DNA of 64,000 bases from a virus: the IMG/VR virus record IMGVR_UViG_3300038760_000071, positions 16,260 to 80,259 of that record, one strand, 5' to 3'. This document shows positions 63,390 through 64,000 of this stretch, piece by piece. Each line of letters opens with the position of its first letter. Position 1 is the stretch's first letter. Both the position numbers and the translations under genes were made by a program. Under the pieces are notes generated by a model that worked only from the letters and a program-made list of their open reading frames with translations, did no database searches and had not been told where the DNA came from.

Positions 63390-63574
63390 GTTTAAAAGGT
63401 AAATCTGAATACCTGAAAACACTACCTAGGTAGTAAACAGAATTACAGTTAACTATAAACAATTAGGGTTGGGAGATCTAAAGGAGAGCGCACGTCACAT
63501 AGGTATTTCAGAAGTCTCGATGCCACACCATTTTTTCGCGAAATATCTTACCCCTACTATAAATAAATTTATAC
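63390..63574. other. Spacer with a decayed early promoter
   Basis: GGTAAATCTGAATACC near 63399 looks like a mutated GGAAATCTGATATAAT; no ORF follows. A TTTTTTCGCGAAA element at about 63530 repeats the one near 63090. Confidence 0.45.
63558..63565 (+). promoter_or_regulatory. Late promoter TATAAATA
   Basis: 9 nt from the ATG at 63575. Confidence 0.5.
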
Positions 63575-63838
63575 ATGAGCGCAAAAGATTTACAGTACAT
63601 TAAAGAGGCCTGGGAAGGTATGAACTCGACGTCGAGTTCAAACTCGACCCCGGCTGAAACTGCCCACCAAGCAGCAGATAAGAGTGTTATTAATATCGAT
63701 GGGTGGGCCGAAGAGCTGGCTGATTCTCTGGGTGATGATTCTCTAGAATATTTTATTAACAACTTCGAGCTAGTTTCAGGTACCCTTATGGAAGCGTTAA
63801 AAGACGAGCATCAGTACCGGACTAGTCCGAGAGACTAA
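63575..63838 (+). CDS. Small acidic late protein
   Basis: 87 aa. SAKDLQYIKEAWEGMNSTSS; Ser-rich linker then acidic helices. Unknown. Confidence 0.6.
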   Translation: MSAKDLQYIKEAWEGMNSTSSSNSTPAETAHQAADKSVINIDGWAEELADSLGDDSLEYFINNFELVSGTLMEALKDEHQYRTSPRD

Positions 63839-63852
63839 CTAACAAGACCCCG

Positions 63853-63890
63853 GATATTCTATTACCAGTGTAACCGGATATCCGGGTTGC
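63853..63890 (+). terminator. Imperfect inverted repeat after the last gene
   Basis: CCCCGGATAT ... ATATCCGGG arms around ~18 nt; no T-run, so weak. Nothing else is seen to the window end at 64000. Confidence 0.4.
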
Positions 63891-64000
63891 TGATCTCTAG
63901 AGCTTCCGAATTTGGTAGATATCTTTATAACACTCGGGAAGAGGTAGTGCACTGGGAGCAATCGGAGTTTAGGGGTACCGGTGCATGAGGAGGCCGGGGC

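Overview
The window is most simply read as part of a large, AT-rich, T4-like tailed phage (myovirus) genome. The T4-type core genes seen are: a fractured large terminase (gp17) and a probable small terminase (gp16), tail sheath (gp18), tail tube (gp19), tube cap (gp48), baseplate wedge proteins gp53, gp25 and gp6, a probable gp14 neck protein and a gp44-type clamp loader. T4-type late promoters (consensus NATAAATA) precede most structural genes. Two features hint at a Verrucomicrobia-like host: a housekeeping-type sigma-70 factor, and a secreted Fn3 protein with the 'LQxSxDxxNW ... FYRV' motif common in that phylum. The host assignment is inference.

Layout. 1-30 kb: mostly minus-strand late genes (baseplate, tape measure, tube, sheath, terminase), with a few plus-strand genes and an early pair (clamp loader, dUTPase). 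27.5-29.7 kb: plus-strand acidic protein and neck protein. 29.8-32.5 kb: minus-strand glycosyltransferase and a YadA-head-like fibre. 32.6-40.6 kb: plus-strand RecB/Cas4-like nuclease, a sugar/surface-modification cluster (RmlD-like, cytidylyltransferase-like, RmlB-like, glycosyltransferase, Stf0-type sulfotransferase) and a DUF932 protein. 40.6-64 kb: a dense plus-strand field of small genes with four tRNAs, an outer-membrane-barrel-like protein, two cell-wall enzymes, ThyX, a deaminase-fold protein, a phosphoesterase, a RadA-like ATPase, a papain-like protease and the sigma factor. Inside it is a tandem array (50.1-52.5 kb) of tiny genes built from 4-residue V-[WR]-x-[EK] repeats.

Three systems stand out. 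(1) The terminase large subunit is broken into three ORFs. It carries one contiguous class-3-like intein and, by reading the motifs, two atypically split inteins, with a free-standing homing-endonuclease-like gene between the halves of each. The central ORF contributes only an 11-residue extein, the Walker B strand. (2) About forty plus-strand genes are preceded by a near-invariant extended -10 module, GGAACTCTGATATAAT, usually exactly 6 nt from ATG, which places the start codon at the predicted +1 (leaderless mRNA). Late promoters sit 5 nt from ATG, giving the same prediction. (3) The early module has a stop codon in each reading frame, so it ends the upstream gene and starts the next; gene C-termini such as -RNSDII, -KEL and -GTLI are promoter DNA being translated. 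This makes each small gene a self-contained, exchangeable cassette, and the repeat-gene array looks like active duplication, recombination and decay of such cassettes.

How the genes work together: the minus-strand late block builds the tail and packages DNA; dUTPase, ThyX and the deaminase-like protein would serve thymidylate supply; clamp loader, RadA-like ATPase and nuclease serve replication/recombination; the sugar genes, sulfotransferase and fibre probably alter or recognise surfaces; the 3D-domain lipoprotein and the membrane-anchored transglycosylase are wall-degrading candidates for lysis.
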